A stretch of 64,000 nt of DNA from Nocardioides sp. (GCF_030019515.1 NZ_JASEEQ010000004.1:248001-312000); one strand, 5' to 3'; counted from the stretch's first letter, positions 46,587 to 55,091 are shown. Numbers and translations are program-made. Notes: generated by a model not told the origin, from the letters alone.

Positions 46587-47086
46587 AGATCCTCCTGGAG
46601 CAGGGCGCGCAGCGCGGCGGCGCCGCGCGAGGCGTGGCTCTTTACCGCACCCCGGCTGATGCCGAGCGTGTCGGCGATCTCCGCCTCGGACAGCTCGAGG
46701 TAGTAGCGCAGCGCGAGCACCTCGCGCTGCCGGTCGGGGAGAACGCGCAGGGCCTCGAGCACCGCCTCGCGCCGGTCGGTGTCCGGGGTCGGGTCCGGGG
46801 TGTCGACCGCGCGCACCGACGCCGCGTGCCGGTTGACGACCGCGCGGTGCCGCAGCGCGGACCGCGACCGGTTGACGACCGCCTGGCGCAGGTAGGCGAG
46901 GGCGTTCTCGGGGTCGCGCAGCCGCGACCACCGCCCGTGCACGGCGACGAAGGCGTCCTGCACGATCTCCTCGGCCAGGCCCTGGTCGCGCACGAGCAGC
47001 ACCGAGAGCCGCACCAGCTGGCGCCAGTGCGCAGCGTAGAGCTGCTCGAGCGCCTCGTCCGCGGTCCAGACGGGCCGATCCATCAC
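46583..47086 (-). CDS. SigE-family ECF RNA polymerase sigma factor
   Basis: A 167-residue extracytoplasmic-function sigma factor. Region 2 is LYAAHWRQLVRLSVLLVRD through AEEIVQDAFVAVHGRW. Region 4 is LEALRVLPDRQREVLALRYY with helix-turn-helix LSEAEIADTLGISRGAVKSH. Start GTG 47086 is chosen because TAGCGT stands seven bases before it; ATG 47083 is the next codon. It heads an operon with two GerMN/Gmad2 surface proteins and is divergent from the HIT gene. Confidence 0.92.
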   Translation of the reverse strand: MMDRPVWTADEALEQLYAAHWRQLVRLSVLLVRDQGLAEEIVQDAFVAVHGRWSRLRDPENALAYLRQAVVNRSRSALRHRAVVNRHAASVRAVDTPDPTPDTDRREAVLEALRVLPDRQREVLALRYYLELSEAEIADTLGISRGAVKSHASRGAAALRALLQEDL

Positions 47087-47093
47087 CGCACTC

Positions 47094-47099
47094 ACGCTA
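47094..47099 (-). promoter_or_regulatory. -10 box of the SigE-family gene (leaderless)
   Basis: Minus-strand TAGCGT followed by seven bases and GTG 47086. Confidence 0.5.
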
Positions 47100-47150
47100 G
47101 TGGCACGCTCGGGACCAGGATCCGGTTTACCCTCGCACCCAGGAGGATTC

Positions 47151-47489
47151 GTGGAGGACTGCCTGTTCTGCAAGATCGTCGCGGGGGACATCCCCGGCGA
47201 GGTCGTGCACACCACCGAGCGGACCGTCGCGTTCCGTGACATCGACCCGAAGGCGCCGACCCACGTGCTGGTCGTGCCCCGGGACCACTACGCGAACGCG
47301 GCGGAGCTGGCCGCGGCCGACCCGCAGGCCACGGCGGAGCTGGTGACGACGGCCGCGGCCGTCGCGGCCGCCGAGGGGTACGCCGACTACCGCATCGTGT
47401 TCAACACCGGCGCCGAGGCCGGCCAGAGCGTCTTCCACACCCACCTGCACCTGCTCGCCGGCCGGCCGCTGACCTGGCCGCCTGGATGA
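47151..47489 (+). CDS. HIT family protein
   Basis: A 112-residue histidine-triad nucleotide hydrolase of the HINT type. EDCLFCKIVAGDIPGEVVH contains the zinc-binding cysteines and SVFHTHLHLLAG is the triad HxHxH. It should hydrolyse aminoacyl-AMP or similar phosphoramidates. GTG 47151 follows AGGAGG closely. Its stop overlaps the next ATG by four bases. TACCCT at 47127-47132 is a likely -10 box. Confidence 0.95.
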   Translation: MEDCLFCKIVAGDIPGEVVHTTERTVAFRDIDPKAPTHVLVVPRDHYANAAELAAADPQATAELVTTAAAVAAAEGYADYRIVFNTGAEAGQSVFHTHLHLLAGRPLTWPPG

Positions 47490-48703
47490 GCCGGATCCGG
47501 GCCCGTGGCCGGCTCGGGCTGCTCCTGGCCGTCCTCGCCCTGGTGCTGCCTCTGGCCGCGTGCGTCTCGACCGACGCCGACCGACGGACCGGAGCACCGC
47601 AGGAGCTCCCGGCACCGCCGGACCCGCCGGCCGTCGGGGGCGACCGGCTGGCCGACGTACCGCCCGGCACGCAGCTGCCGCTGCGGCCCGGCGAGCGCCG
47701 GATGACCCTCACCATGCCCGCGGACTACACCCCCTCTGCGCCCTCCGGAGCCGGGACCGACGACTACCGCTGCTTCCTGCTCGACCCCGGCCTGGACCGG
47801 GACGTGTGGCTCACCGGCAGCAACGTGCTGCCCGGCAACCCCCAGGTCGTGCACCACGTGATCCTGTTCCGGGTCCCGCCGGAGAAGGTCGCCGAGGCGG
47901 AGCGGCTCGACGCCGGCGCGCCGGGCGAGGGCTGGACCTGCTTCGGAGGCACCCGCATCTCGGGCGACTTCACCAACGTCGACGATGCCTCGTGGCTGGC
48001 CGCCTGGGCACCCGGCGGGGACGAGACCAAGGTGCGCGACGGGTACGGCGTCCGCCTCGACGCGGGGTCCCGGATCGTGATGCAGGTGCACTACAACCTG
48101 CTCCAGGGTGCGGCCCCGGACACGTCCGGCACCCGGCTGCGCTGGATGCCGGCGAGCCGCGACCTGACCGCGCTGCACACCTACCTCACCCCGGCGCCGG
48201 TCGAGATGCCGTGCCGGCCCGACCACGACGACTCGCCGCTGTGCGACCGGGACGCGGCCGTGGCGGACGTGCTGGCGCGCTTCGGCGCCGCCGGCAACAC
48301 CAACAGCCTGCTGCACCTGCTCTGCGGCACCGAGGCGCGTGCCTCCCGCACGGCCTCGTGCACCCGCTTCGTGGACCGGCCGATGACCGTCCTCGGCGTC
48401 GCCGGCCACATGCACCTGCTGGGTCGCTCGCTGCGCATCGAGGTGAATCCCGACACCCCCGCGGCGCGGACCGTCCTGGACATCCCGATCTGGGACTTCG
48501 ACGACCAGCAGGTCCACCCGATCCGCCCGGTGCACCTCGACCCCGGCGACACCGTGCGGATCACCTGCCGCCACGTGCAGTGGCTGCGCGACGTCCTGCC
48601 GGCGTTCGCGAGCAGTCGCGAGGACCGCTACGTGATCTGGGCCGAGGGGTCGACCGACGAGATGTGCCTGGGCATGCTGCAGGTCGCGTTCGACGGGAGG
48701 TGA
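47486..48703 (+). CDS. copper type II monooxygenase-like (PHM/DBM fold) lipoprotein
   Basis: A 405-residue exported lipoprotein: hydrophobic signal and lipobox LAAC with Cys26. The body resembles the two-domain copper hydroxylases of animals (peptidylglycine and dopamine monooxygenases). All six copper ligands have candidates. VVHHVILF gives His123 and His124, and VMQVHYNLL gives His202. GHMHLLG gives His308 and His310, and STDEMCLGM gives Met393. The ATG overlaps the HIT stop. Such proteins are rare in bacteria; substrate unknown. Some homologues may have lost catalysis. Confidence 0.78.
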   Translation: MSRIRARGRLGLLLAVLALVLPLAACVSTDADRRTGAPQELPAPPDPPAVGGDRLADVPPGTQLPLRPGERRMTLTMPADYTPSAPSGAGTDDYRCFLLDPGLDRDVWLTGSNVLPGNPQVVHHVILFRVPPEKVAEAERLDAGAPGEGWTCFGGTRISGDFTNVDDASWLAAWAPGGDETKVRDGYGVRLDAGSRIVMQVHYNLLQGAAPDTSGTRLRWMPASRDLTALHTYLTPAPVEMPCRPDHDDSPLCDRDAAVADVLARFGAAGNTNSLLHLLCGTEARASRTASCTRFVDRPMTVLGVAGHMHLLGRSLRIEVNPDTPAARTVLDIPIWDFDDQQVHPIRPVHLDPGDTVRITCRHVQWLRDVLPAFASSREDRYVIWAEGSTDEMCLGMLQVAFDGR

Positions 48704-48710
48704 GCCTCGC

Positions 48711-49007
48711 TCACCAGGCGTAGAGGACCCGCAGCACCGCGAGGACGACCGGCAGCCCGAACAGCACCAGCAGCGCCCACGCGGTGACGCGGTGGGCGAG
48801 CTTGGAAGGGTCCAGCTGGCCGGCGAAGTCGAGGATCGCCCCGTCGGGCACGTGGTGGGTCAGCCCGAGCCGGCGGGCGTCCGGCGGCAGGTGCTGCCCG
48901 GGGAACCAGTACGGCGGCGCCGGGCGGTCCGGGTCGTCGTCGAGACCCCAGTCCTCGGCGTACGGGTCGTCGCCGGCGGCACCCTCTCCCCACGCCTGGC
49001 CACCCAT
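48711..49007 (-). CDS. small hypothetical membrane protein
   Basis: A 98-residue protein with an acidic, Pro-rich N-terminus, a central HHVPDGAILDFAGQLDPS segment, and one C-terminal helix (about 76-95, ALLVLFGLPVVLAVLRVL). No family recognised. ATG 49007 lies six bases after minus-strand TACCGT (49014-49019). It is convergent with the copper-protein gene and divergent from phoH. Confidence 0.7.
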   Translation of the reverse strand: MGGQAWGEGAAGDDPYAEDWGLDDDPDRPAPPYWFPGQHLPPDARRLGLTHHVPDGAILDFAGQLDPSKLAHRVTAWALLVLFGLPVVLAVLRVLYAW

Positions 49008-49013
49008 GCGGTC

Positions 49014-49019
49014 ACGGTA
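49014..49019 (-). promoter_or_regulatory. -10 box of the small membrane protein gene (leaderless)
   Basis: Minus-strand TACCGT followed by six bases and ATG 49007. Confidence 0.45.
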
Positions 49020-49090
49020 CTCGCAACTCGCTGGGCCGGTGCGGGAGCAGCCCGTAACATGGAGGGGCTCGATCGCCTATCGGAGAGGGT

Positions 49091-49104
49091 GCCCCGCACG
49101 GGGC
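49091..49104 (+). other. hairpin between the ribosome site and start codon of phoH
   Basis: GCCCC-GCAC-GGGGC lies between a purine-rich site GAGAGGG (49083-49089) and ATG 49109. Unfolded, the spacing is about 19 bases; with the hairpin looped out it drops to about five. TAACAT at 49055-49060 is a likely -10 box. Confidence 0.55.
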
Positions 49105-49108
49105 TTCC

Positions 49109-50149
49109 ATGACTGACAGCAACCACCAGGGGGACCGCCCCGCGACCGCCACGCGGCACACGGTCGTGGTCCCCAACAGCATCAACATGGTCAGCCTGCT
49201 CGGCCCCGGTGACGAGCACCTCGGTGTCATCGAGCGCTCCTTCGACGCCGACGTCCACGTGCGCGGCAACCGGGTGGCGCTCTCCGGCGAGCCCGGCGAG
49301 GTGGCGCTGGCCGAGCGGCTCCTCGACGAGCTGGTCGCGATCATCCGCACCGGCCAGGGCGTGACGACCGAGACCGTCGAGCGGGTGGTCTCGATGCTGC
49401 GCGCCGAGACCACCGAGCGCCCGGCGGACGTGCTCAGCCTCAACATCCTGAGCAACCGCGGCCGGTCGATCCGTCCCAAGACGCTGAACCAGAAGCGCTA
49501 CGTCGACTCGATCGACAAGCACACGATCACGTTCGGGATCGGCCCGGCCGGCACCGGCAAGACCTACCTCGCGGTCGCCAAGGCGGTGCAGGCGCTGCAG
49601 TCCAAGAACGTCAACCGGATCATCCTCAGCCGCCCGGCGGTCGAGGCCGGCGAGCGCCTCGGGTTCCTGCCGGGCACGCTCAGCGAGAAGATCGACCCCT
49701 ACCTGCGGCCCCTCTACGACGCGCTGCACGACATGATCGACCCCGAGACCATCCCCAAGCTGCTCGCCGCCGGCACCATCGAGGTGGCGCCGCTGGCGTT
49801 CCTGCGCGGCCGCTCGCTCAACGACTCCTTCATCATCCTCGACGAGGCACAGAACACCACGCCCGAGCAGATGAAGATGTTCCTGACCCGGCTCGGCTTC
49901 GGCTCCAAGATCGTGGTCACCGGCGACGTGACCCAGACCGACCTCCCCAACGGGCAGAAGTCCGGGCTGCGGGCGGTCGAGGAGATCCTCGACGAGGTGG
50001 AGGACATCAGCTTCAACCGGCTCACCAGCCACGACGTCGTACGCCACAAGCTGGTCGGCAGGATCGTCGCCGCGTACGACGAGTTCGACGCGCACGTGGC
50101 GCGCTCCCAGGAGCTCAAGCAGGCGAACCGTCCCGGGGCGCACAGTTGA
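49109..50149 (+). CDS. phoH: PhoH family ATPase
   Basis: A 346-residue cytoplasmic NTPase. A KH-like N-terminal domain ([20 protein letters not shown]) precedes the PhoH ATPase domain with Walker [14 protein letters not shown] and Walker [16 protein letters not shown]. PhoH/YbeZ proteins work with YbeY in rRNA and RNA maturation, and ybeY follows with a four-base overlap. ATG 49109. Confidence 0.95.
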   Translation: MTDSNHQGDRPATATRHTVVVPNSINMVSLLGPGDEHLGVIERSFDADVHVRGNRVALSGEPGEVALAERLLDELVAIIRTGQGVTTETVERVVSMLRAETTERPADVLSLNILSNRGRSIRPKTLNQKRYVDSIDKHTITFGIGPAGTGKTYLAVAKAVQALQSKNVNRIILSRPAVEAGERLGFLPGTLSEKIDPYLRPLYDALHDMIDPETIPKLLAAGTIEVAPLAFLRGRSLNDSFIILDEAQNTTPEQMKMFLTRLGFGSKIVVTGDVTQTDLPNGQKSGLRAVEEILDEVEDISFNRLTSHDVVRHKLVGRIVAAYDEFDAHVARSQELKQANRPGAHS

Positions 50150-50595
50150 GCATCGAGATCCTCAACGAGTCCGGCCACCCGCTGGACGTCAAGCGGCTCG
50201 CGGCGCTCAGCCGCTTCGTGATGGACCGGATGCGGGTGCACCCGCTGGCCGAGCTGTGCATCAAGGCGGTCGACGAGCCGACCATCGCGCAGCTCAACGA
50301 GCAGTGGATGGAGAAGGAGGGGCCCACCGACGTGCTGGCCTTCCCGATGGACGAGCTGCGCCCCGGCCTGGTCAACGAGGAGCCCGAGGAGGGCGTGCTC
50401 GGCGACCTGGTCCTCTGCCCCGACGTCGCCGCCCGCCAGGGCGAGACCGCCGGGCACGGCACCGAGGCCGAGATCGAGCTGCTGACGGTGCACGGCATCC
50501 TCCACCTGCTCGGCTACGACCACGCCGAGCCGGAGGAGCACCGGGAGATGTTCGGGCTCCAGGACGAGCTCCTGGCCGCCTGGCGCGCCCAGTGA
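50146..50595 (+). CDS. ybeY: endoribonuclease YbeY (rRNA maturation)
   Basis: A 149-residue zinc metalloprotein needed for 16S rRNA 3' end processing. VHGILHLLGYDHAEPEEH carries the H-x3-H-x5-H zinc motif. PTDVLAFPMDE and VLGDLVLCPDVA are family landmarks. The start is TTG 50146 overlapping the phoH stop (TTGA), so it is translationally coupled. No ATG or GTG fits better. Confidence 0.95.
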   Translation: MSIEILNESGHPLDVKRLAALSRFVMDRMRVHPLAELCIKAVDEPTIAQLNEQWMEKEGPTDVLAFPMDELRPGLVNEEPEEGVLGDLVLCPDVAARQGETAGHGTEAEIELLTVHGILHLLGYDHAEPEEHREMFGLQDELLAAWRAQ

Positions 50596-50625
50596 TCGAC
50601 CCAGTGATCGACCAGTGAACGACCC
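50590..50625 (+). repeat. short tandem repeat across the ybeY stop codon
   Basis: The unit CAGTGATCGACC occurs about three times (third copy CAGTGAACGACC), each carrying a TGA. The first TGA is the ybeY stop. It fills most of the 42-base gap before the CNNM gene. Confidence 0.7.
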
Positions 50626-50637
50626 GGTGAGACCGCG

Positions 50638-51930
50638 GTGAGCGTCTGGCTGCTGCTGGTCGCGGCCGCCCTGGTCGTGCTGGCCGGGCTGTTCTCGGCA
50701 GTCGACGCCGCGGTGTCGTCGTTCTCCCGCGCCCGCGCCGAGGAGCTGCTCGCCGAGGGCCGGCCCGGGTCGAGGCGGCTGGTCGCCCTCCTCGACGACC
50801 TGCCGCGCTACCTGAACACCGCGCTCCTGCTGCGGCTGCTCTGCGAGGTGTCCGCGATCGTCATCGTCACCCTCGAGGCGAGCAGCGCGTACGACGGGCG
50901 CTGGTGGGCGACCGCGCTGACGGTGATCGGCGTGATGCTGGTGGTCTCGTTCGTCGCGATCGGCGTCGCGCCGCGCACCCTGGGCCGGCAGCACTTCGAG
51001 CGGGTCGCGCTGCTCTCGGCCGCGCCGCTGGCCACGGTGACGGCCGTCCTGGGCCCGCTGCCGCGGCTGCTGATCGTGGTCGGCAACGCGCTCACGCCGG
51101 GCAAGGGCTTCCGCGAGGGACCGTTCTCGACCGAGACCGAGCTGCGCGAACTGGTCGACCTGGCCGAGGCCTCCGCGGTGATCGAGTCCGGCGAGCGCAA
51201 GATGATCCACTCGGTCTTCGAGCTCGGCGACACCATCGCCCGCGAGGTGATGGTTCCCCGCACCGACGTCGTCTACGTCGAGCGATACAAGAACCTGCGC
51301 CAGACGCTGTCGCTGTTCCTGCGCAGCGGCTTCTCCCGGGTGCCGGTCATCGGGGAGAACCTCGACGACGTCGTGGGGATCGCCTACCTCAAGGACATCG
51401 TCCGCCGCGACTTCGAGGCACCCGACGTCGAGTTCACCCAGCGCATCGACGAGGTGATGCGGCCCGCGCACTTCGTGCCGGAGTCGAAGCCGGTCGACGC
51501 GCTGCTCTCCGAGATGCAGGCGATGCGCCAGCACATCGCGGTCGTCGTCGACGAGTACGGCGGCACCGCCGGGCTGGTCACGATCGAGGACGTGCTGGAG
51601 GAGATCGTCGGCGAGATCACCGACGAGTACGACGAGGCCACGGTCGAGGTGGAGAGCCTCGACGACGGGGCGGTCCGGGTCTCCTCGCGCTACCCGATCG
51701 ACGACCTCGACGAGCTGTTCGGCTTCGCGGTCGAGGAGGAGGACATCGACAGCGTGGGCGGCCTGATGGCCAAGCACCTGGGCCGGGTCCCGATCCCGGG
51801 CTCGTCGGTCGAGGCGCACGGCCTGCGGTTCGAGGCCGAGGGGGTCTCCGGGCGCCGCAACAAGATCGGTACCGTGCTGATCCACCGGGTGGAGCCGGCC
51901 CACGACGAGGACGAGGAGCACGATGACTGA
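50638..51930 (+). CDS. CNNM/CorC family (hemolysin C-like) membrane protein
   Basis: A 430-residue protein. The N-terminal DUF21/CNNM transmembrane domain (about 1-150, four hydrophobic segments) is followed by a pair of CBS domains (about 205-325; VMVPRTDVVYVER, VVVDEYGGTAGLVTIEDVLEEIVGE) and a CorC/HlyC C-terminal domain (about 340-425). CNNM/CorC proteins transport or control magnesium. GTG 50638. The order phoH-ybeY-CNNM-deaminase-era is conserved in actinobacteria. Confidence 0.93.
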   Translation: MSVWLLLVAAALVVLAGLFSAVDAAVSSFSRARAEELLAEGRPGSRRLVALLDDLPRYLNTALLLRLLCEVSAIVIVTLEASSAYDGRWWATALTVIGVMLVVSFVAIGVAPRTLGRQHFERVALLSAAPLATVTAVLGPLPRLLIVVGNALTPGKGFREGPFSTETELRELVDLAEASAVIESGERKMIHSVFELGDTIAREVMVPRTDVVYVERYKNLRQTLSLFLRSGFSRVPVIGENLDDVVGIAYLKDIVRRDFEAPDVEFTQRIDEVMRPAHFVPESKPVDALLSEMQAMRQHIAVVVDEYGGTAGLVTIEDVLEEIVGEITDEYDEATVEVESLDDGAVRVSSRYPIDDLDELFGFAVEEEDIDSVGGLMAKHLGRVPIPGSSVEAHGLRFEAEGVSGRRNKIGTVLIHRVEPAHDEDEEHDD

Positions 51931-52276
51931 CCTCGCCGGCGGGCTGTCCGCCGAGGACGCGAAGCTGGTGACGCTGGCCCGCGCCACCCGCGCCCGGACC
52001 GGGGCCGCGGAGGGCGCCGCCGTCCGCGACGCCGACGGACGCACCTACGCCGCCGCCACCGTGGACCTGCCCTCGTTGCGCGTCTCCGCCGTCGGCGTCT
52101 GCGTCGCGATGGCCGTCGCGAGCGGCGCCAAGGGGCTCGAGGCGGCGGTCGTGCTGACGGACGCGGCGCGCCTCGCCGAGGCCGACCTCGCCGCGCTGCG
52201 CGACCTGGGCGGCGCCGGGGTCGTGGCCCATCGCGGCGACCCGCGCGGGGCCGTCCTCGAGTCGACGACGACCTGA
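51923..52276 (+). CDS. degenerate cytidine deaminase-like protein
   Basis: A 117-residue protein with the cytidine-deaminase fold pattern (LVTLARATRARTGAAEGAAVRDADGR, then SLRVSAVGVCVAMAVASGAKGLEAAV). The zinc ligands and catalytic Glu are absent: no HAE/CAE and no PCxxC is visible. It occupies the cdd position of the era operon and overlaps the CNNM gene by eight bases. It is probably not a deaminase; a structural or regulatory role is possible. Confidence 0.75.
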   Translation: MTDLAGGLSAEDAKLVTLARATRARTGAAEGAAVRDADGRTYAAATVDLPSLRVSAVGVCVAMAVASGAKGLEAAVVLTDAARLAEADLAALRDLGGAGVVAHRGDPRGAVLESTTT

Positions 52277-52330
52277 CGCACGCCGTCCGGACGGCGAAAT
52301 TCCGGAGCGCGCCCGACCGGGCGCCTGGAG

Positions 52331-52336
52331 TAGGTT
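52331..52336 (+). promoter_or_regulatory. -10 box of tmsA (leaderless)
   Basis: TAGGTT followed by six bases and GTG 52343. Confidence 0.5.
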
Positions 52337-52342
52337 GCTCCC

Positions 52343-53719
52343 GTGAGTCTGCGTGGCTGGGCCGCACACGAGGCGGCCGTCGAGCGCCTCAGGTCCTCCT
52401 ACGCCGCGATCCCCGCGGGCGCGCCGGTGCGCCTCGCGAAGCGGACCTCCAACCTGTTCCGCCCGCGCACGGCCACCCACGCCCCCGGGCTGGACGTCTC
52501 CGGGCTGGACGGCGTGATCGCGGTCGACGCCTCCGCGCGGACTGCCGACGTGCAGGGGATGTGCACCTACGAGGACCTCGTCGACGCCACGCTGCCGCAC
52601 GGCCTGGTCCCGAAGGTGGTCCCGCAGCTGCGCACGATCACCCTCGGCGGCGCGGTCACCGGCCTCGGCATCGAGTCCACGAGCTTCCGCAGCGGCCTGC
52701 CGCACGAGTCGGTGCTCGAGATGGACGTCTTCACCGGCGCGGGCGAGGTCGTCACCTGCCGTCCGGGCCCGGACGGCGAGCACGGCGACCTCTTCGCCGC
52801 GTTCCCCAACTCCTACGGCTCGCTCGGCTACGCCACCCGGCTGCGGATCGAGCTCGAGCAGGTGCCGGCGTACGTCTCGCTGCGCCACCTGCGCTTCGAC
52901 GACCTCGGCGCGCTGGCGAAGTCGATCGCCGAGATCGCCGACGCGCGCTCGTACGACGGCGTCCGCGTGGACGGGCTGGACGGGGTGGCCTTCGGGCCGG
53001 GGGAGTACTACCTCACGCTCGCCACCTGGACGGACGCACCCGGGCCGGCGCCCGCGAGCGACTACACCGGGCAGCAGATCTACTACCGGTCGCTCCAGCA
53101 CCGCGAGACCGACCTGCTGACCACCTACGACTACCTGTGGCGCTGGGACACCGACTGGTTCTGGTGCTCGGGCGCGTTCGGGGTGCAGAACCCGACGGTG
53201 CGCCGGCTGTGGCCCCGGCGCTGGCGGCGCTCGGACGTCTACCACCGGCTGATCGGGCTGGACCGGCGGATCGGCTTCGCCGACTGGCTGGACCGGCGCC
53301 GGGGCCGGCCGCTGCGCGAGCGGGTCATCCAGGACGTCGAGGTGCCGGTCGAGCGGCTGCCCGACTTCCTGGAGTGGTTCGACGAGGCCGTGGGGATGCG
53401 CCCGGTCTGGCTGTGCCCCTGCGTGGCGCTGCGCAGCTGGCCCACCTACCCGCTCGAGCCCGGGCTGCTCTACGTGAACGTGGGCTTCTGGGGCACCGTG
53501 CACGTCGGCCCGGAGGCCGTCCGGGCGCCGCGCAACCGGGCCATCGAGGAGCGGGTGCACGAGCTCGGCGGCCACAAGTCGCTCTACAGCGAGGCCTTCT
53601 ACGACCGGGCGACGTTCGACAGGCTCTACGACGGCGAGAACCTCGCCGTCGTGAAGGGTCGCTACGACCCGCAGGACCGGCTGACCAGCCTCTACGACAA
53701 GGTGGTGAAGAGACATTGA
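52343..53719 (+). CDS. tmsA: FAD-binding reductase of 10-methyl fatty acid synthesis (TmsA/BfaB-like)
   Basis: A 458-residue FAD-linked oxidoreductase with a PCMH-type FAD domain: LVPKVVPQLRTITLGGAVTG and FPNSYGSLGYATRLRIE. The C-terminal part has GFWGTVHVGPEA and ends near DPQDRLTSLYDKV, like DHCR24/diminuto-type reductases. Paired with the methyltransferase downstream, it matches the two-gene system that turns oleate into 10-methylstearate (tuberculostearate): the partner adds a methylene and this enzyme reduces it. Nocardioides membranes typically contain such fatty acids. Start GTG 52343. Confidence 0.85.
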   Translation: MSLRGWAAHEAAVERLRSSYAAIPAGAPVRLAKRTSNLFRPRTATHAPGLDVSGLDGVIAVDASARTADVQGMCTYEDLVDATLPHGLVPKVVPQLRTITLGGAVTGLGIESTSFRSGLPHESVLEMDVFTGAGEVVTCRPGPDGEHGDLFAAFPNSYGSLGYATRLRIELEQVPAYVSLRHLRFDDLGALAKSIAEIADARSYDGVRVDGLDGVAFGPGEYYLTLATWTDAPGPAPASDYTGQQIYYRSLQHRETDLLTTYDYLWRWDTDWFWCSGAFGVQNPTVRRLWPRRWRRSDVYHRLIGLDRRIGFADWLDRRRGRPLRERVIQDVEVPVERLPDFLEWFDEAVGMRPVWLCPCVALRSWPTYPLEPGLLYVNVGFWGTVHVGPEAVRAPRNRAIEERVHELGGHKSLYSEAFYDRATFDRLYDGENLAVVKGRYDPQDRLTSLYDKVVKRH

Positions 53720-54996
53720 CCCGGCAGACCAGGACCATCACGATCGCCCAGGCGTTCGACACCCTGCTCAAGGAGCCGCTGCCACTGCGGTTCACGGCGT
53801 ACGACGGCAGCTCGAGCGGTCCGAAGGATGCGCCGTTCCGCTTCGACCTGCGCAACCAGCGCGGCCTCTCCTACCTGCTGACCGCCCCCGGTGACCTCGG
53901 GATGGCGCGCGCCTACGTGACCGGCGACCTGGTCATCGAGGGCGTCCACCCCGGTGACCCGTACGAGGCGATGCGGCTGCTGCAGAAGGGGCTCAAGATG
54001 CGCCGCCCGTCCCCTGCGGAGGCGGTCGAGATCCTGCGCGCGGTCGGCTTGTCGACGCTGCGCCCGCCCGCGCCGCCGCCCCAGGAGACGATCCCGCGCT
54101 GGCGGCGCGTCGTCGAGGGGCTGCGCCACTCCGAGGGCCGTGACGCGGAGGTGATCCGCCACCACTACGACGTCTCGAACACCTTCTACGAGTACGTCCT
54201 CGGCCCGTCGATGACCTACACCTGCGCCGTGTATCCCACCGAGGAGGCGACCCTCGAGGAGGCGCAGTCCGCCAAGTACGAGCTGATCGCCCAGAAGCTC
54301 GGCCTCCAGGCGGGCCAGCGCCTGCTCGACATCGGCTGCGGCTGGGGCGGCATGGTCCGCCACGCCGCCCGCGAGCACGGCGTCCAGGTCCTCGGCGTCA
54401 CCCTGTCCAGGGAGCAGGCCTCATGGGCTCAGCAGGCGATCAAGGAGGAGCGCCTCGACCACCTCGCGGAGGTCCGGTTCATGGACTACCGCCACGTGGA
54501 GGAGACCGGCTTCGACGCCATCTCCTCGATCGGCCTGACCGAGCACATCGGCGTGCGGAACTACCCGGCGTACTTCGGCTGGATCCGCGACCACCTGCGC
54601 CCCCAGGGCCGGTTGCTCAACCACTGCATCACCCGCCACGACAACCGGCCCCGCGAGACCGGTGCGTTCATCGACCGCTACGTGTTCCCGGACGGGGAGC
54701 TGATCGGGTCGGGCACGATCATCACCGAGGCGCAGGACGCCGGCCTCGAGGTGCAGCACGAGGAGAACATCCGCGTGCACTATGCCAAGACGCTCGCCGC
54801 CTGGTGCCACAACCTCCAGGAGAACTGGGACGCGTGCGTCGCCGAGGTCGGCGAGGAGACCGCCCGGGTGTGGGGGCTCTACATGGCCGGCTCGCGGCTG
54901 GCGTTCGAGCGCAACGAGATCCAGCTCCACCACGTGCTCGCCACCAGGACCGACGCCAACGGCGCCAGCGGCTACCCGCTCCGGCACGCCTTCTGA
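53716..54996 (+). CDS. tmsB: S-adenosylmethionine fatty-acyl methyltransferase (TmsB/BfaA-like, cyclopropane synthase family)
   Basis: A 426-residue protein of the cyclopropane-fatty-acid synthase family. The SAM site is LLDIGCGWGGMVRHAA. VIRHHYDVSNTFYEYVLG and SSIGLTEHIGVRNYPAYF hold the bicarbonate/acyl pocket residues (E in TEHIG). Next to the reductase it should form 10-methylene and then 10-methyl fatty acids on phospholipids. The start is TTG 53716 overlapping the tmsA stop (TTGA). A third gene (tmsC) of some operons is not present. Confidence 0.87.
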   Translation: MTRQTRTITIAQAFDTLLKEPLPLRFTAYDGSSSGPKDAPFRFDLRNQRGLSYLLTAPGDLGMARAYVTGDLVIEGVHPGDPYEAMRLLQKGLKMRRPSPAEAVEILRAVGLSTLRPPAPPPQETIPRWRRVVEGLRHSEGRDAEVIRHHYDVSNTFYEYVLGPSMTYTCAVYPTEEATLEEAQSAKYELIAQKLGLQAGQRLLDIGCGWGGMVRHAAREHGVQVLGVTLSREQASWAQQAIKEERLDHLAEVRFMDYRHVEETGFDAISSIGLTEHIGVRNYPAYFGWIRDHLRPQGRLLNHCITRHDNRPRETGAFIDRYVFPDGELIGSGTIITEAQDAGLEVQHEENIRVHYAKTLAAWCHNLQENWDACVAEVGEETARVWGLYMAGSRLAFERNEIQLHHVLATRTDANGASGYPLRHAF

Positions 54997-55000
54997 CCCG

Positions 55001-55063
55001 CCGCGCACCTGACGGAACTGTCCTCCGTCCGCGGGTTCTCGGACACCTCCGTCAGGTGCGCGG
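55001..55063. terminator. long hairpin terminator after tmsB
   Basis: A perfect 16-bp stem between 55001-55016 (CCGCGCACCTGACGGA) and 55048-55063. A further TGTCC/GGACA pairing lies inside, with no T tract. It lies five bases after the tmsB stop. Confidence 0.8.
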
Positions 55064-55085
55064 GCCACCCGGGTGCGGGCACCGA

Positions 55086-55091
55086 TAGCCT
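55086..55091 (+). promoter_or_regulatory. -10 box of the siderophore-interacting protein gene (leaderless)
   Basis: TAGCCT followed by six bases and GTG 55098. This promoter would also drive era. Confidence 0.5.
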
